Assembly: GCF_019748365.1 (NCBI RefSeq)
Contig: NZ_JAIEPN010000088.1
Coordinates: 1-36,599 of the forward strand
Length of the DNA stretch: 36,599 nt
Origin: Novosphingobium sp.
Lineage (GTDB): Bacteria > Pseudomonadota > Alphaproteobacteria > Sphingomonadales > Sphingomonadaceae
Direction: 5' to 3'
In this document: positions 1 to 8,990 of the stretch, one piece after another
Position numbering within the stretch: position 1 is the stretch's first letter
Layout: each line of letters opens with the position of its first letter
The notes under the pieces: generated by a model
What the model saw: only the letters and a program-made list of their open reading frames with translations
What the model was told of the DNA's origin: nothing
The model's database searches: none
Position numbers and translations under genes: made by a program

Positions 1-399
1 AAGCGCATCGTGCTGATCGACGATTCGATCGTGCGCGGCACGACCTCGATGAAGATCGTGCAGATGATGCGCGATGCGGGGGCCAGCGAAGTGCATTTCC
101 GCGTGGCGAGCCCGCCGACCGAGCATTCGTGCTTCTACGGCGTCGATACACCCGAGCGCTCCAAGCTGCTCGCTGCGCGCATGGACGTCGATGCGATGGC
201 CAAGTTCATCCACGCCGACAGCCTTGCCTTCGTCTCGATCGACGGGCTTTACCGCGCGGTCGGCGAGGCCTCGCGCAACACGGCCTGCCCGCAATACTGC
301 GATGCCTGCTTCAGCGGTGACTATCCGACCCGGCTGACCGACCTTGTCGGACGCGATGGCGCAGATCAGCTGCCGCTCCCGGTGGGGAAAGTGGCATGA
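1..399 (+). CDS. purF: Amidophosphoribosyltransferase, C-terminal part (5' end outside window)
   Basis: PurF carries out the first committed step of purine synthesis, converting PRPP and glutamine to 5-phosphoribosylamine in the cytoplasm. Only the last 132 codons are visible, and the reading frame is open from base 1. The fragment opens with the PRPP-binding loop of type I phosphoribosyltransferases, VLIDDSIVRGTT, at visible residues 4-15. The C-terminus carries the CPQYCDACFSGDYPT stretch typical of bacterial PurF tails. The N-terminal glutaminase domain, with its Cys nucleophile, lies upstream of the window. The TGA stop overlaps the ATG of the next gene by 4 bases, so the SDR gene is probably translationally coupled. 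The identification is firm. Nothing can be said about the promoter or the leader. Confidence 0.95.
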   Translation, partial: KRIVLIDDSIVRGTTSMKIVQMMRDAGASEVHFRVASPPTEHSCFYGVDTPERSKLLAARMDVDAMAKFIHADSLAFVSIDGLYRAVGEASRNTACPQYCDACFSGDYPTRLTDLVGRDGADQLPLPVGKVA

Positions 400-1142
400 G
401 CATTACCGGACCTCTCTCCGGCCAGCTGGCGCTGGTCACCGGCGCAAGTCGCGGCATCGGCGCCGCGACCGCCAAGGCGCTCGCGGCGGCAGGCGCGCAT
501 GTGATCCTCACCGCACGTGCAGGCAAGGATCTCGAGGCGGTTGAACAGGCGATCTACGACACCGGCGGCAACGCCACGATCGCGCCGGTCGATCTGGCCG
601 AGCCGGACGGCATTGCCCGCCTTGCCGCCGCCATCGGCCGGCGCTGGGAAGCGCTCGACATTCTGGTGATCAACGCGGCGGTGCTGCCGACGCTGACCCC
701 GGTCTGGCAGATCGAGCCCAAGGACCTCAGCCGCGCGATGACGCTTAATGTGCTGGCCACCCAGTCGCTGATCGCGGGCTTCGATCCCATGCTCAAGAAG
801 AGCCAGGATGCCCGCGTGATCGGGGTGACCTCCAGCGTCGGCTCCGCCCCGCGCGCCTATTGGGGCGCCTATGGGGCGACGAAGGCCGCGTTCGAGAACC
901 TGCTCGATGCCTATGCGCAGGAAGTGCGCAACCTCTCGTCGATCCGCGTCGCCATCCTTGATCCGGGTGCGACCCGCACCGCCATGCGCGCCAAGGCCTA
1001 TCCCGGTGAGGACCCTGCAAGCGTGAAAGCGCCCGAAGTCGTCGGCGATTTCATCACGCAGCTTGTTGGTGAATCGTTTGCCAGCCCGAGCCGCGTTTCG
1101 GTTAACCAGCCCCGGGAACCACAGGTCCTAGCAAACGGTTAA
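396..1142 (+). CDS. SDR-family NAD(P)-dependent oxidoreductase
   Basis: Classical short-chain dehydrogenase/reductase of 248 residues, the normal family length. The N-terminal Rossmann dinucleotide motif TGASRGIG is at residues 15-22, the structural NAA motif at 93-95, the active-site serine region at 146-147 (TSSVGS), and the catalytic pair Y159-x3-K163 in YGATK. All catalytic residues are present, so an active cytoplasmic oxidoreductase is expected. The substrate cannot be read from the sequence. Arg41, after the second beta strand (LTARAGK), hints at NADPH preference; that is inference. It starts inside the purF stop (ATGA overlap), an arrangement that suggests co-expression with purine synthesis but not a shared pathway. 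Family assignment is secure, function is not. Confidence 0.9.
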   Translation: MSITGPLSGQLALVTGASRGIGAATAKALAAAGAHVILTARAGKDLEAVEQAIYDTGGNATIAPVDLAEPDGIARLAAAIGRRWEALDILVINAAVLPTLTPVWQIEPKDLSRAMTLNVLATQSLIAGFDPMLKKSQDARVIGVTSSVGSAPRAYWGAYGATKAAFENLLDAYAQEVRNLSSIRVAILDPGATRTAMRAKAYPGEDPASVKAPEVVGDFITQLVGESFASPSRVSVNQPREPQVLANG

Positions 1143-1211
1143 GCGCGTCTGGCGATAGTCCGCTCACGACTTCCCGCGCGGGGGAGTTCGACTCGGCTCA
1201 GGACAATCGCC

Positions 1212-1574
1212 ATGGACAAGGACTGGGATCCTTACGCGAACGAAGCCTATTTCCACGCAACCCAGGAAGACCGCTGCGCGCCGCGCAGCAAGGTCAACAT
1301 TCCGGCCAGCCTGCGTGCTTCCGGTTCGAAGAGCTTCCACACCGTGGTGCATGATCTCTCGCTCGGCGGCTTCTCGGCCACGGCGCTCAACCGCATGCAT
1401 GTCGGCACGATCTGCTGGCTTACGCTGCCGGGGCTGGAATCGCAGCAGGCCGAGGTGGTCTGGTGGCTGCGCGGCCAGGTGGGCTGCGCTTTCGCCAATC
1501 TGCTGAGCCCGATCGTCTACGACAACATCCTGCTGCGCTATCGCGGCGACGGGGTCTATCGCCCGGTTGCCTGA
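1212..1574 (+). CDS. PilZ domain protein (probable cyclic-di-GMP receptor)
   Basis: Single-domain PilZ protein of 120 residues. Both halves of the c-di-GMP-binding signature are present: RxxxR at residues 21-25 (RCAPR) and D/NxSxxG at 48-52 (DLSLGG). Family knowledge says such stand-alone PilZ proteins bind cyclic di-GMP and then act on a partner; the partner is not visible here. There is no signal peptide or transmembrane segment, so it is cytoplasmic. It follows the SDR gene after about 70 bases and may have its own promoter. It converges on the CFA synthase gene across a 41-base gap that contains an AT-rich run (about 1586-1608), unusual in this GC-rich region and possibly a bidirectional transcription end. 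Confidence 0.85.
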   Translation: MDKDWDPYANEAYFHATQEDRCAPRSKVNIPASLRASGSKSFHTVVHDLSLGGFSATALNRMHVGTICWLTLPGLESQQAEVVWWLRGQVGCAFANLLSPIVYDNILLRYRGDGVYRPVA

Positions 1575-1615
1575 CACCGGATGGTAAAAATTTTCTTAAG
1601 ATTTTTCAACGAACC

Positions 1616-2878
1616 TCAAGTTCGCTTGAGAAGAGTGACCTGACTGACCGTGATGCCGCCGCCCGAAAAGCCGGCTTCGCAGTACATGAGATAAAAGCGC
1701 CAGAGCCGGACGAAACGGGCGTCGAAGCCGGCCGGGAGCCTGCCATTCTCGACCGCGGTGTCGAACGCCTCGCGCCACATCCTGAGGGTGCGTGCATAGT
1801 CAAACCCGAAGTCCACTTGATCTTTCCATTCGAGGCCGCGCGCCTCCGCGAGGCTGCGAAATGCGCTGACGCTGAGCAGCATGCCGCCGGGGAAGATATA
1901 GGTCTGGATGAAGTCAGCACTGCTGGCATAGGCCGGGAACAAGTCGTCGCGGATGGCAATGTATTGCAGCGCCGCACGGCCGCCCGGCTTCAGCACCCGG
2001 GCGATCCGATCGAGGTAGGCGGGCCACCATTCGCGGCCCACGGCCTCGACCATTTCCGTGCTGATGACCGCATCGAACTCGCCGGTGACGTCCCGGTAAT
2101 CCTGCCGCCGGAACTCGACGCCTGGCAGCGCGGCTTGCTCGCGCGCCCATGCGAGTTGGGGTTCGGAGAGACTGATCGCGGTGACAAGGGCGCCACGCCG
2201 CTCGGCAATGCGGCGTGCGGTGTAGCCCCAGCCGCAGCCGATCTCGAGCACATGATCGCCGGGGCCGATGTGCAGCCGGTCCGCCATCAAGTCGACTTTA
2301 TGGCGCTGCGCGTCCTCAAGACTGGCGGCGGGCGAGATCCCCTCCCAGCACGCCGACGAATAGCTCATCGTCGGATCGAGCCAGAGCGCGTAGAAGTCGT
2401 TGCCGAGATCGTAGTGCGCGGCGATGTTGCGCGCGGCGCGGCTGCGGCTGTTGCGGCGCAGGGCGTGGAGCAGGCGCGCGCCGATCCGCCAGAAGCCCTT
2501 GGCCCGCGCCGTATCACCCAGCGCCGCGGCATTGCGTACGAACAGCGTGAAGAGCTGCACCGGATCGGGGCTGTCCCACTCGTTCGCCTCATAGCCCTGG
2601 TAGCAGCCGACCGACCCGTTCGTGACGAGCCGCAGCACCGCCCGCCAATCGTGGACGGTGACTTCGGCAACCGGACCCTCGCCCCGCCCGCCGAGCAGCC
2701 GGGTGACACCGCCGGGAAAATGCGCGAGGAGCGATCCCTCTGCGAGCCCCGCATCGATCCGATCAAGGATGCGTCCGAGCGGCCCGGCAAACAGGCGCGT
2801 GAGGGCACCGCCCGAGCCGGAAAGAGCTCTGCCGCCCGCAATGAGATGCCCGCCCCGTTCGGGCACTTGTGCATTCAT
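1616..2878 (-). CDS. cfa: Cyclopropane-fatty-acyl-phospholipid synthase family methyltransferase
   Basis: SAM-dependent methyltransferase of the CFA synthase family, 420 residues. Members transfer a methylene group from SAM to the cis double bond of membrane phospholipid acyl chains. Visible features are the YDLGNDFY substrate-lip motif at 156-163, SAM motif I LEIGCGWG at 211-218, and the C-terminal block with FYLMYCEAGF and GGGITVSQ shared by CFA and mycolic-acid cyclopropane synthases. The start at 2878 (MNAQVPERG) was chosen because the frame stays open upstream into the photolyase gene, which would force a long overlap and a low-complexity N-terminus. It lies 61 bases downstream of the photolyase gene in the same direction. 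In several sphingomonads and caulobacters CFA synthases sit beside photolyase-type genes, suggesting a stress module (inference). Confidence 0.9.
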   Translation of the reverse strand: MNAQVPERGGHLIAGGRALSGSGGALTRLFAGPLGRILDRIDAGLAEGSLLAHFPGGVTRLLGGRGEGPVAEVTVHDWRAVLRLVTNGSVGCYQGYEANEWDSPDPVQLFTLFVRNAAALGDTARAKGFWRIGARLLHALRRNSRSRAARNIAAHYDLGNDFYALWLDPTMSYSSACWEGISPAASLEDAQRHKVDLMADRLHIGPGDHVLEIGCGWGYTARRIAERRGALVTAISLSEPQLAWAREQAALPGVEFRRQDYRDVTGEFDAVISTEMVEAVGREWWPAYLDRIARVLKPGGRAALQYIAIRDDLFPAYASSADFIQTYIFPGGMLLSVSAFRSLAEARGLEWKDQVDFGFDYARTLRMWREAFDTAVENGRLPAGFDARFVRLWRFYLMYCEAGFSGGGITVSQVTLLKRT

Positions 2879-2939
2879 GCGCGAAGCTATGCGGCGATCC
2901 GGCCGCAAGGGCAACCGGATGACGTCACTTGTCCCAAGT

Positions 2940-4307
2940 TCAGCTGCGCTCGTTCCACTCGGCATAGGCTGCCAGTGCCCTTGCGCGCGCCTCGGCATGG
3001 CCGACGATGCGCGGCGGATAGGCGCGCGGGCGGACTTCGGGATCGTGAATGCGCGCATCATCGAGATGCGCAAGCTCGGGCACCCATTGGCGGATATAGG
3101 CGGCCGCATCGAACTTGGGGCTCTGGGTCAGCGGGGCCATGATCCGCACGAACATGTTGGAATCGACGCCGGTGCCTGCGCTCCACTGCCAGTTGACTGC
3201 GTTCGAGCCATAGTCGGCATCGACGAGCGTATCCCAGAACCAGCGCTCGCCTTCGCGCCAGTCGATCAGCAGGTGCTTGATGAGGAAGCTCGCCGCAATC
3301 ATCCGCACGCGGTTGTGCATCCAGCCCGTCGCCCAAAGCTCGCGCATGCCCGCATCGACGATGGGAAAACCGGTGCGGCCCTGCTGCCACGCCTTGAGCC
3401 CGGCCGGATCATCGCGCCAGGGGAAGGTCTCGAAAGGTTCGCGCGCGGGCTTTCCCGCATAGTCCGGCAACTGGAAGATCACGTTCTGCGCATAATCGCG
3501 CCAGCCCAGTTCGCCGAGGAAGGTGCTTACCGAGCCGCCTTGATCCATCGCCGCATGCCACAGGGTCGCGGGCGAGATTTCGCCGAAGTGCAGATGGGGG
3601 GACAGGCGCGATGTGCCGGCAACCGATGGCAGATTGCGGCGTTCGGCATAAGCGCGGGCACGCGGCAGGAAAACCTCGAGCCGCGCGGCGGCCCCTGCCT
3701 CGCCCGGGGTCCATTCGGCGCGCATGCCGCCGGCCCAGTCGGGCGTGGTCGGCAGGAGGTTCCAGTCTGCCAGAGTGTCGGAAGCAGGCCACGCCTCGGG
3801 CGCGGGAATGCGGCTCGGCGCTGGGCAAGGCGTTGCTGGCGGCATCCGCGCCTCGAGCGCGCGCCAGAAGGGCGTGTAGATCTTGTAGGGTTGGCCGCTG
3901 CCCGTGGTCACCGAGCCCGGCGGGGCGAGATAGTTGCCGTCATGGCGCTGGAGCGTGAGCACCTCGCCCACAGCCCGCTCGGCATTGCGCCACCACGGCT
4001 CGTAATGGCGCAGGCAGTGGACGGTCGTCGCACCCGTCTCGCGCGCGAGGTCTGCCAGCACCTGATCACAGCGTCCGCGGCGCAGGATCAGGCGTGAACC
4101 TTTCGCCCGCAGGTCTGCGTCAAGGCTGGCAAGGCTGTGATGGAGCCACCAGCGCGAGGCGGCACCCATGCGGCGGTGCTTTGGCGTCTCATCGTCGAGC
4201 ACATAGACCGGGATCACCGGCCCGGAAACGGCGGCAGCGGCAAAGGCAGCCTGATCGGCGAGGCGCAAGTCGCGGCGCAGCCAGACGATGGAAGAGGCGG
4301 CAGTCAT
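2940..4307 (-). CDS. phrB: Deoxyribodipyrimidine photo-lyase (class I cryptochrome/photolyase family)
   Basis: 455-residue flavoprotein that uses light to split pyrimidine dimers. The N-terminal Rossmann antenna domain starts IVWLRRDLRLADQ at residues 7-19. The FAD domain contains SRLSPHLHFGEIS, the WATGWMHNR(V)RM block, and the highly conserved YGSNAVNWQWSAGTGVD segment followed by MFVRIM, all diagnostic of class I CPD photolyases. The tryptophans expected for the electron-transfer chain are present in the WFWDT and NWQW regions. The start ATG at 4307 fits the family N-terminus. It lies 56 bases downstream of korB, with a short hairpin between them, and upstream of cfa. Neighbouring CFA synthase points to a combined DNA and membrane stress response (inference). 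A photoreceptor role cannot be ruled out, but the motif set favours repair. Confidence 0.95.
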   Translation of the reverse strand: MTAASSIVWLRRDLRLADQAAFAAAAVSGPVIPVYVLDDETPKHRRMGAASRWWLHHSLASLDADLRAKGSRLILRRGRCDQVLADLARETGATTVHCLRHYEPWWRNAERAVGEVLTLQRHDGNYLAPPGSVTTGSGQPYKIYTPFWRALEARMPPATPCPAPSRIPAPEAWPASDTLADWNLLPTTPDWAGGMRAEWTPGEAGAAARLEVFLPRARAYAERRNLPSVAGTSRLSPHLHFGEISPATLWHAAMDQGGSVSTFLGELGWRDYAQNVIFQLPDYAGKPAREPFETFPWRDDPAGLKAWQQGRTGFPIVDAGMRELWATGWMHNRVRMIAASFLIKHLLIDWREGERWFWDTLVDADYGSNAVNWQWSAGTGVDSNMFVRIMAPLTQSPKFDAAAYIRQWVPELAHLDDARIHDPEVRPRAYPPRIVGHAEARARALAAYAEWNERS

Positions 4308-4343
4308 CCTGCCCCCCTAACGCACCGCGCCGACACATGGCCA

Positions 4344-4360
4344 CTGCCCCCGAGGGGCAG
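4344..4360 (-). terminator. Hairpin after korB
   Basis: Perfect 7-bp inverted repeat CTGCCCC / GGGGCAG with a 3-base loop, three bases beyond the korB stop codon. There is no T-run after it on the minus strand, so it is a weak intrinsic terminator at best. It could partly separate korAB from phrB or protect the 3' end of the korAB message. Confidence 0.4.
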
Positions 4361-4363
4361 CGC

Positions 4364-5383
4364 TTATTCCACGGTCCAGGTCTGACCCTTGCTGAGCAGC
4401 TTGGCGAGGTTCGCCGTCTTGCCCGCCGAAGCACGTGCGCGTTCCTCGATGACGGCCGCCTCGAAAGTCGGGCGCGGATCGTCATAGATCACGCCAAGCG
4501 CCATCGGGAACGGGCCGAACGGCATTTCGACCAGAAGATGCGCCAGCGCGCGGTTCCTCTCATCATGGACGCGCACGCCAGCGGCCTGCCAGTCTCCGTC
4601 CACCACATCAACGACCTTGAGCGACAGCGTCTCGGTATCGAGCGCGATGCCCTTGGTGCCCTTGTTGAACAGCATCGGCTCACCGTGCTTCAGCCAGAGC
4701 TGCCCCATCGCGGCACCGGCCTTCTCGGTGAAATCGGCGAAGACGTCCTTGTTGTAGACGATGCAGTTCTGGAAGATTTCCACGAAGGCCGCGCCTTGAT
4801 GGGCGTGCGCGGCCTTGAGCACCGCAGGCAGTTCCTTCGAGACATCGTAGGCACGTGCGATGAAGCGCCCGCCCGCGCCAAGCGCAAAGGCGCAAGGGGA
4901 CGCCGGACGATCGACCGAGCCAAGCGGCGTGGTCGGCGAAACGGTGCCGAGGCGGCTGGTGGGCGAATACTGGCCCTTGGTCAGGCCATAGATCTCGTTG
5001 TTGAACAGCAGGATCTGCGTGTTCAGATTGCGGCGCAGCACGTGCATCGTGTGGTTGCCGCCGATCGACATGCCGTCGCCGTCACCGGTCACCAGCCAGA
5101 CGTCGAGCTCCGGATTGGCGAGCTTAAGGCCTGTTGCAAAGGCAGGCGCGCGGCCGTGGATCGTGTGGAAGCCGTAGCTTTCGACGTAGTAGGGGAACCG
5201 GCTCGAGCAGCCAATGCCCGAGACGAACACCGTCTTGGCCGGATCGGCGCCGATTTCAGGCAAGGTGCGCTGTACGGCCTTGAGGATCGCATAGTCGCCG
5301 CAGCCGGGGCACCAGCGGACTTCCTGATCGGTTTCCCAGTCCTTGAGGGTGGTCTGGACGGCGATCTTGGTCATCTCGTTCAT
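4364..5383 (-). CDS. korB: 2-oxoacid:ferredoxin oxidoreductase, beta subunit (KorB type)
   Basis: 339-residue thiamine-diphosphate subunit of a two-subunit 2-oxoacid:ferredoxin oxidoreductase, probably 2-oxoglutarate:ferredoxin oxidoreductase (2-oxoglutarate + CoA to succinyl-CoA, with electrons to ferredoxin). Visible are RWCPGCGDY (Cys25 and Cys28, cluster ligands), GIGCSSRFPYY, the ThDP/Mg motif GDGDGMSIGGNH followed by LFNNEIYGLT, and a later FQNC that supplies a further cluster cysteine. These four positions match the [4Fe-4S] site of the family's beta subunits. The start at 5383 is fixed by a good ribosome site (GGGAAGCG) in the 13-base gap after korA; an upstream in-frame ATG would lie inside korA. 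Assignment to 2-oxoglutarate rather than pyruvate is by similarity of overall architecture and is less certain. Confidence 0.92.
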   Translation of the reverse strand: MNEMTKIAVQTTLKDWETDQEVRWCPGCGDYAILKAVQRTLPEIGADPAKTVFVSGIGCSSRFPYYVESYGFHTIHGRAPAFATGLKLANPELDVWLVTGDGDGMSIGGNHTMHVLRRNLNTQILLFNNEIYGLTKGQYSPTSRLGTVSPTTPLGSVDRPASPCAFALGAGGRFIARAYDVSKELPAVLKAAHAHQGAAFVEIFQNCIVYNKDVFADFTEKAGAAMGQLWLKHGEPMLFNKGTKGIALDTETLSLKVVDVVDGDWQAAGVRVHDERNRALAHLLVEMPFGPFPMALGVIYDDPRPTFEAAVIEERARASAGKTANLAKLLSKGQTWTVE

Positions 5384-5396
5384 CGTTTCGCTTCCC

Positions 5397-7286
5397 TCAG
5401 GCCAGCGCCGCGGCAATCGCCGCTTCGATTTCGGCAATGGTGAACGGCTGCCCGCTCGTCTTGTTGAGCGGCTTGGCATCGACCAGATACTGATCGCGCA
5501 GCACGGTCTTGAACTGGCCGGTGTTCATTTCGGGCACCAGCACCTGATCGTAGCTCTTCAGCAGCTGCCCAAGGTTTTCCGGCAGCGGCCAGACGTGGCG
5601 GACATGAATGTGGCTGACATCGAGGCCCTTGCGGCGCGCGCGGCGCACAGCCTGATGGATCGGGCCATAGGTCGAGCCCCAGCCCACCAGCGCGAGCTTG
5701 CCGCCTGCTTCACCCAGCGTCACTTCCTGCGCCGGGATGCCGGCGGCGATGCCGTCGATCTTGTCCTTGCGCGCGTTGGTCATGGTCTGGTGGCTGCCGG
5801 GCGAATAGTCGATGTTGCCGGTGCCGGGGTTCTTCTCGATCCCGCCGATGCGGTGCATGAGGCCGGGCGTACCGGGCTTGATCCACGGGCGGGCGCCCTT
5901 TTCATCGCGCGCATAGGGCAGCACCTTGCCATCAGGGCCGTTCGGTTCTTCAAGGAAGGTAACCGGAAACGCCTCGAAACCATTGGGATCAGGGACTTTC
6001 CACGGCTCGGCGGCATTGGCGATATAGCCGTCGGTCAGCAGCATGACCGGGGTCATGTACTGCACGGCAAGGCGGCAGGCCTCGATCGCGCATTCGAACG
6101 CATCAGACGGGCTGCGCGCAGCGATCACCGGCATCGGCGCATCGCCGTTGCGGCCATAGACCGCCTGATAGAGGTCCGACTGCTCGGTCTTGGTCGGGAG
6201 GCCCGTCGAGGGACCGCCGCGCTGCGAGTTGACAATGACGAGCGGCAGCTCGGTCATGATCGCCAGGCCCATCGCCTCGCCCTTCAAGGCGATGCCGGGG
6301 CCCGACGACGACGTCACACCCAGCTGTCCGCCATAAGACGCGCCGATGGCAGCGGCGATCGCGGCGATCTCGTCCTCGGCCTGGAAGGTGGTGACGCCGA
6401 ATTCCTTGAGCCGCGCGAGGTTGTGCAGGATCGCCGAGGCCGGGGTGATCGGATAGCCGCCGAAGAACAAGTCGAGCCCCGCCAATTGCGCGCCTGCGAC
6501 GAGGCCATAGCTGATCGCTTCCGCGCCGGTGACGGTGCGGTAAAGCCCCGGCTCGCTGGCGGCGGGCGCGAGGTGGTATTGCTTGAGCGGGCCCGAAAGC
6601 TCCGCCGTCTCGCCATAGGCGTGGCCCGCATTGAGCGCGGCGATATTGGCATCGGCCAGCACCGGCGCCTTGGCAAACTTGCCCTTGAGCCAGTCGATCA
6701 GCGGCTGCCGGTCACGGTCGAACATCCACAGCGCGAGGCCGAGCGTCCACATGTTCTTGCAGCGCAGCGCCTCCTTGTTGCCAAGGCCGAAGGGCTTCAC
6801 GGCTTCGAGGGTGAGCGCGGAAATATCGAAGGCCAGCACCTGCCACTTCTCGAGACTGCCATCCTCGAGCGGGCTGACATCGTACTTCGCCTTCTCGAGG
6901 TTGCGCTTGTTGAACTCGCCGGTGTCGGCAATGATCAGCCCGCCCGCCTTGAGCGCGCCGACATTGGTCTTGAGCGCCGCCGGGTTCATCGCGACGAGCA
7001 CGTCGGGGGCGTCACCCGCGGTATCGATCTCGGTCGAGCCGAAGTTGATCTGGAAGGCGGAGACGCCGAACAGCGTGCCCTGCGGCGCGCGGATCTCGGC
7101 GGGGAAATCCGGGAAGGTCGCAAGGTCATTGCCCGCGAGCGCGGTCGAGAGCGTGAACTGGCCGCCGGTAAGCTGCATGCCGTCACCCGAGTCGCCTGCG
7201 AAACGCACCACGACTGCTTCGGGCATGGGTGCACGCTCGCTCCCGCCGGTGTGGCCTTCGGGTTCGCTCTCAAGAACTGTCGCCAT
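5397..7286 (-). CDS. korA: 2-oxoacid:ferredoxin oxidoreductase, fused gamma-alpha subunit (KorA type)
   Basis: 629-residue partner of KorB. The N-terminal third is the gamma domain, with RFAGDSGDGMQLTGGQF near residue 28, joined to the alpha domain carrying the YPITPASAIL motif that shapes the ThDP/substrate site and the block with SSSGPGIALK, NSQRGGPSTGLPT and EQSDL. The gamma-alpha fusion plus separate beta is the KorAB layout found in aerobic actinobacteria and many alphaproteobacteria. Start ATG 7286 is preceded by AGAGGA at a suitable distance. It heads the korA-korB transcription unit and diverges from the esterase gene across a 242-base region. In an aerobe this enzyme offers a CoA- and ferredoxin-dependent alternative to the 2-oxoglutarate dehydrogenase complex (family knowledge); the ferredoxin partner is not in the window. 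Confidence 0.93.
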   Translation of the reverse strand: MATVLESEPEGHTGGSERAPMPEAVVVRFAGDSGDGMQLTGGQFTLSTALAGNDLATFPDFPAEIRAPQGTLFGVSAFQINFGSTEIDTAGDAPDVLVAMNPAALKTNVGALKAGGLIIADTGEFNKRNLEKAKYDVSPLEDGSLEKWQVLAFDISALTLEAVKPFGLGNKEALRCKNMWTLGLALWMFDRDRQPLIDWLKGKFAKAPVLADANIAALNAGHAYGETAELSGPLKQYHLAPAASEPGLYRTVTGAEAISYGLVAGAQLAGLDLFFGGYPITPASAILHNLARLKEFGVTTFQAEDEIAAIAAAIGASYGGQLGVTSSSGPGIALKGEAMGLAIMTELPLVIVNSQRGGPSTGLPTKTEQSDLYQAVYGRNGDAPMPVIAARSPSDAFECAIEACRLAVQYMTPVMLLTDGYIANAAEPWKVPDPNGFEAFPVTFLEEPNGPDGKVLPYARDEKGARPWIKPGTPGLMHRIGGIEKNPGTGNIDYSPGSHQTMTNARKDKIDGIAAGIPAQEVTLGEAGGKLALVGWGSTYGPIHQAVRRARRKGLDVSHIHVRHVWPLPENLGQLLKSYDQVLVPEMNTGQFKTVLRDQYLVDAKPLNKTSGQPFTIAEIEAAIAAALA

Positions 7287-7528
7287 ATGATCCTCTGCTA
7301 TCCGCGTGGGCCCTGCGGGCCGCCTGCGTCCTCTTGCGCACCTTTGTCCTTGGGGCGCCTATGCTCTCATGTAACGGTACGCAAAGAAGAAAAACTGATG
7401 CACCGCAAATCTCGCAATCGGTCATGAATCCGGTTGCCCCCGCCCGTCAAGCTCGCAAATAACAGTCTTGTCAGTTGGCGACCGTGCCGACTCAAGCCGA
7501 CAAGCCCGCCACGAGGAAGAGGAATCCG
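7287..7528. promoter_or_regulatory. Divergent promoter region, korAB / esterase
   Basis: 242-base gap between two divergently read genes, so it must hold the korA promoter and probably that of the esterase. Its right half is less GC-rich than the genes around it. A small hairpin, GGCCC TGC GGGCC, lies at 7309-7321 in the korA leader. No convincing -35/-10 pair could be assigned by eye on either strand. Confidence 0.4.
7513..7523 (+). promoter_or_regulatory. Ribosome binding site that fixes the esterase start
   Basis: The purine-rich run GAGGAAGAGGA ends 5 bases before the ATG at 7529. It decides between that ATG and an in-frame TTG at 7475, which has no comparable site. Confidence 0.7.
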
Positions 7529-8482
7529 ATGTCAGACACTGTCAGCAGCCCCTATGTCCGGCCCGATGTGAAGGCCTTCCTCGATTTCATGGCCTCGGTG
7601 CCCGGCCCCACCATGTCGCAGCTGGGCCCGGAAGGCGCGCGGGCGAGCTATGTGCAGATGGGCGTGCTGGCAGAGGCTGATCCGCGCGAGCTGGCGGTGA
7701 TCAAGGACCTCTCCTGCCCCGGGCCTGCGGGTGACATTCCGCTACGCTTTTACGATGCGCGCGAGACACGTGAGCCCGGCCCTGTGGTGATGTTCTTCCA
7801 TGGCGGCGGCTTCGTGATCGGGGATCTCGACAGCCACCACTCGCTCTGCACCGAGATCGCCGCCGAGCTCGATCTGCCGGTGGTTGCGGTGCACTACCGC
7901 CTCGCGCCCGAGCACCCCTTCCCCGCCGCGCCGGACGACTGCGAGGCGGCTTCGCGCTGGGTCGCGACGAGCCCCGAGGCGCTTGGTCGCAGCATTACCG
8001 GCCTCATCCCCATGGGCGATTCGGCGGGCGGCAATCTCTCCATCGTGATCACGCAGGCGCTGGCCGAGAAGCCTGCCGCTGTGCCGGTGGTGCTGCAGGT
8101 GCCGATCTATCCGCTGAGCGACGACAAGCCCGATCACGCCTCGTTCCAGCAGTTCGCCGACGGCTTCGTGCTCACGGCGGAAACGATGGCCTGGTTCTCG
8201 GACGCCTACAAGGCGGAGCTGGGCAATCCGCGCGCCTATCCGATCTACGGCAACCACGCCGATACCCCGCCGACGGTGCTCGTCACCGCCAGCCTCGATC
8301 CGATCCGCGACAGTGGCCGGGTCTATGGCGCCGAACTGATCCGCGCCGGCGCCGAAGTCGTGTTCCTTGAAATGAAAGGCACGACTCATGCCTTCGCGCA
8401 GCTGCGCAAGGCTTTCCCGAGCGCCCATGGCGACATGCAGCGCATCTTCGCCGCTGTCCGCCTGCTGCTGGACCGCGCCTGA
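7529..8482 (+). CDS. Alpha/beta hydrolase, HSL family (esterase/lipase)
   Basis: 317-residue alpha/beta hydrolase of the hormone-sensitive-lipase (family IV) type. The oxyanion-hole motif HGGG is at residues 91-94, the nucleophile in GDSAGG at 163-168 (Ser165), the acid at Asp257 in SLDPIRD, and the catalytic His287 in THAF, so the triad is complete. Members hydrolyse carboxylic esters of short to medium acyl chains; the natural substrate is not evident. No signal peptide is seen, so it is probably cytoplasmic. The start at 7529 is supported by a strong ribosome site. The TGA stop shares one base with the ATG of rppH, so the two are probably one operon, though no biochemical link is known. 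Confidence 0.93.
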   Translation: MSDTVSSPYVRPDVKAFLDFMASVPGPTMSQLGPEGARASYVQMGVLAEADPRELAVIKDLSCPGPAGDIPLRFYDARETREPGPVVMFFHGGGFVIGDLDSHHSLCTEIAAELDLPVVAVHYRLAPEHPFPAAPDDCEAASRWVATSPEALGRSITGLIPMGDSAGGNLSIVITQALAEKPAAVPVVLQVPIYPLSDDKPDHASFQQFADGFVLTAETMAWFSDAYKAELGNPRAYPIYGNHADTPPTVLVTASLDPIRDSGRVYGAELIRAGAEVVFLEMKGTTHAFAQLRKAFPSAHGDMQRIFAAVRLLLDRA

Positions 8483-8967
8483 TGCACACGGATCCTGCCG
8501 GGCTTCCCTACCGCCCCTGCGTCGGTGTCATGCTCGTCAATGCCGAGGGCCGGGTCTTTGTCGGCCAGCGCATCGACAGCAAGGAAGGGGATGCCTGGCA
8601 GATGCCGCAAGGCGGGATCGACGAGGGCGAGGCGCTGCACCCCGCCGCGCTGCGCGAACTGGAGGAAGAGACCGGCGTTACCGCTGATCTCGTCACCATC
8701 CTTGCAGAGAGCCGCGAGGAATATCTCTACGACTTGCCCGACAACCTGATCGGCAAGCTCTGGGGCGGGCGTTACCGGGGCCAGCGGCAGCGCTGGCTGC
8801 TGGTGCGCTTCAACGGCGCTGACGAGCAGATCCGGCTCGACGCGCACAAGCATCCGGAATTCCTCGCTTGGCGCTGGGTCGAGCCTGAACAGCTGCCCGA
8901 CCTGATCGTGCCGTTCAAGAAGCGGGTCTACCGGCAGGTCGTCGAGGAATTCCGCGCGCTGATCTGA
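8482..8967 (+). CDS. rppH: RNA pyrophosphohydrolase (Nudix)
   Basis: 161-residue Nudix hydrolase of the RppH/IalA type, which removes pyrophosphate from the 5' end of transcripts and so opens them to RNase E decay. The Nudix box fits the consensus fully: Gly44, Glu50, Arg58-Glu59, Glu62-Glu63 and Gly65. Other family hallmarks are an N-terminal [20 protein letters not shown] just before the box, [11 protein letters not shown], and [21 protein letters not shown] near the C-terminus. Alphaproteobacterial members are also called IalA (invasion-associated), but RNA processing is the general role. The start overlaps the stop of the esterase gene by one base. The gene ends just before a REP-like repeat pair that separates it from the convergent TPR gene. 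Confidence 0.94.
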   Translation: MHTDPAGLPYRPCVGVMLVNAEGRVFVGQRIDSKEGDAWQMPQGGIDEGEALHPAALRELEEETGVTADLVTILAESREEYLYDLPDNLIGKLWGGRYRGQRQRWLLVRFNGADEQIRLDAHKHPEFLAWRWVEPEQLPDLIVPFKKRVYRQVVEEFRALI

Positions 8968-8990
8968 GGCGGGGTCTCGTCCCCAAACGC

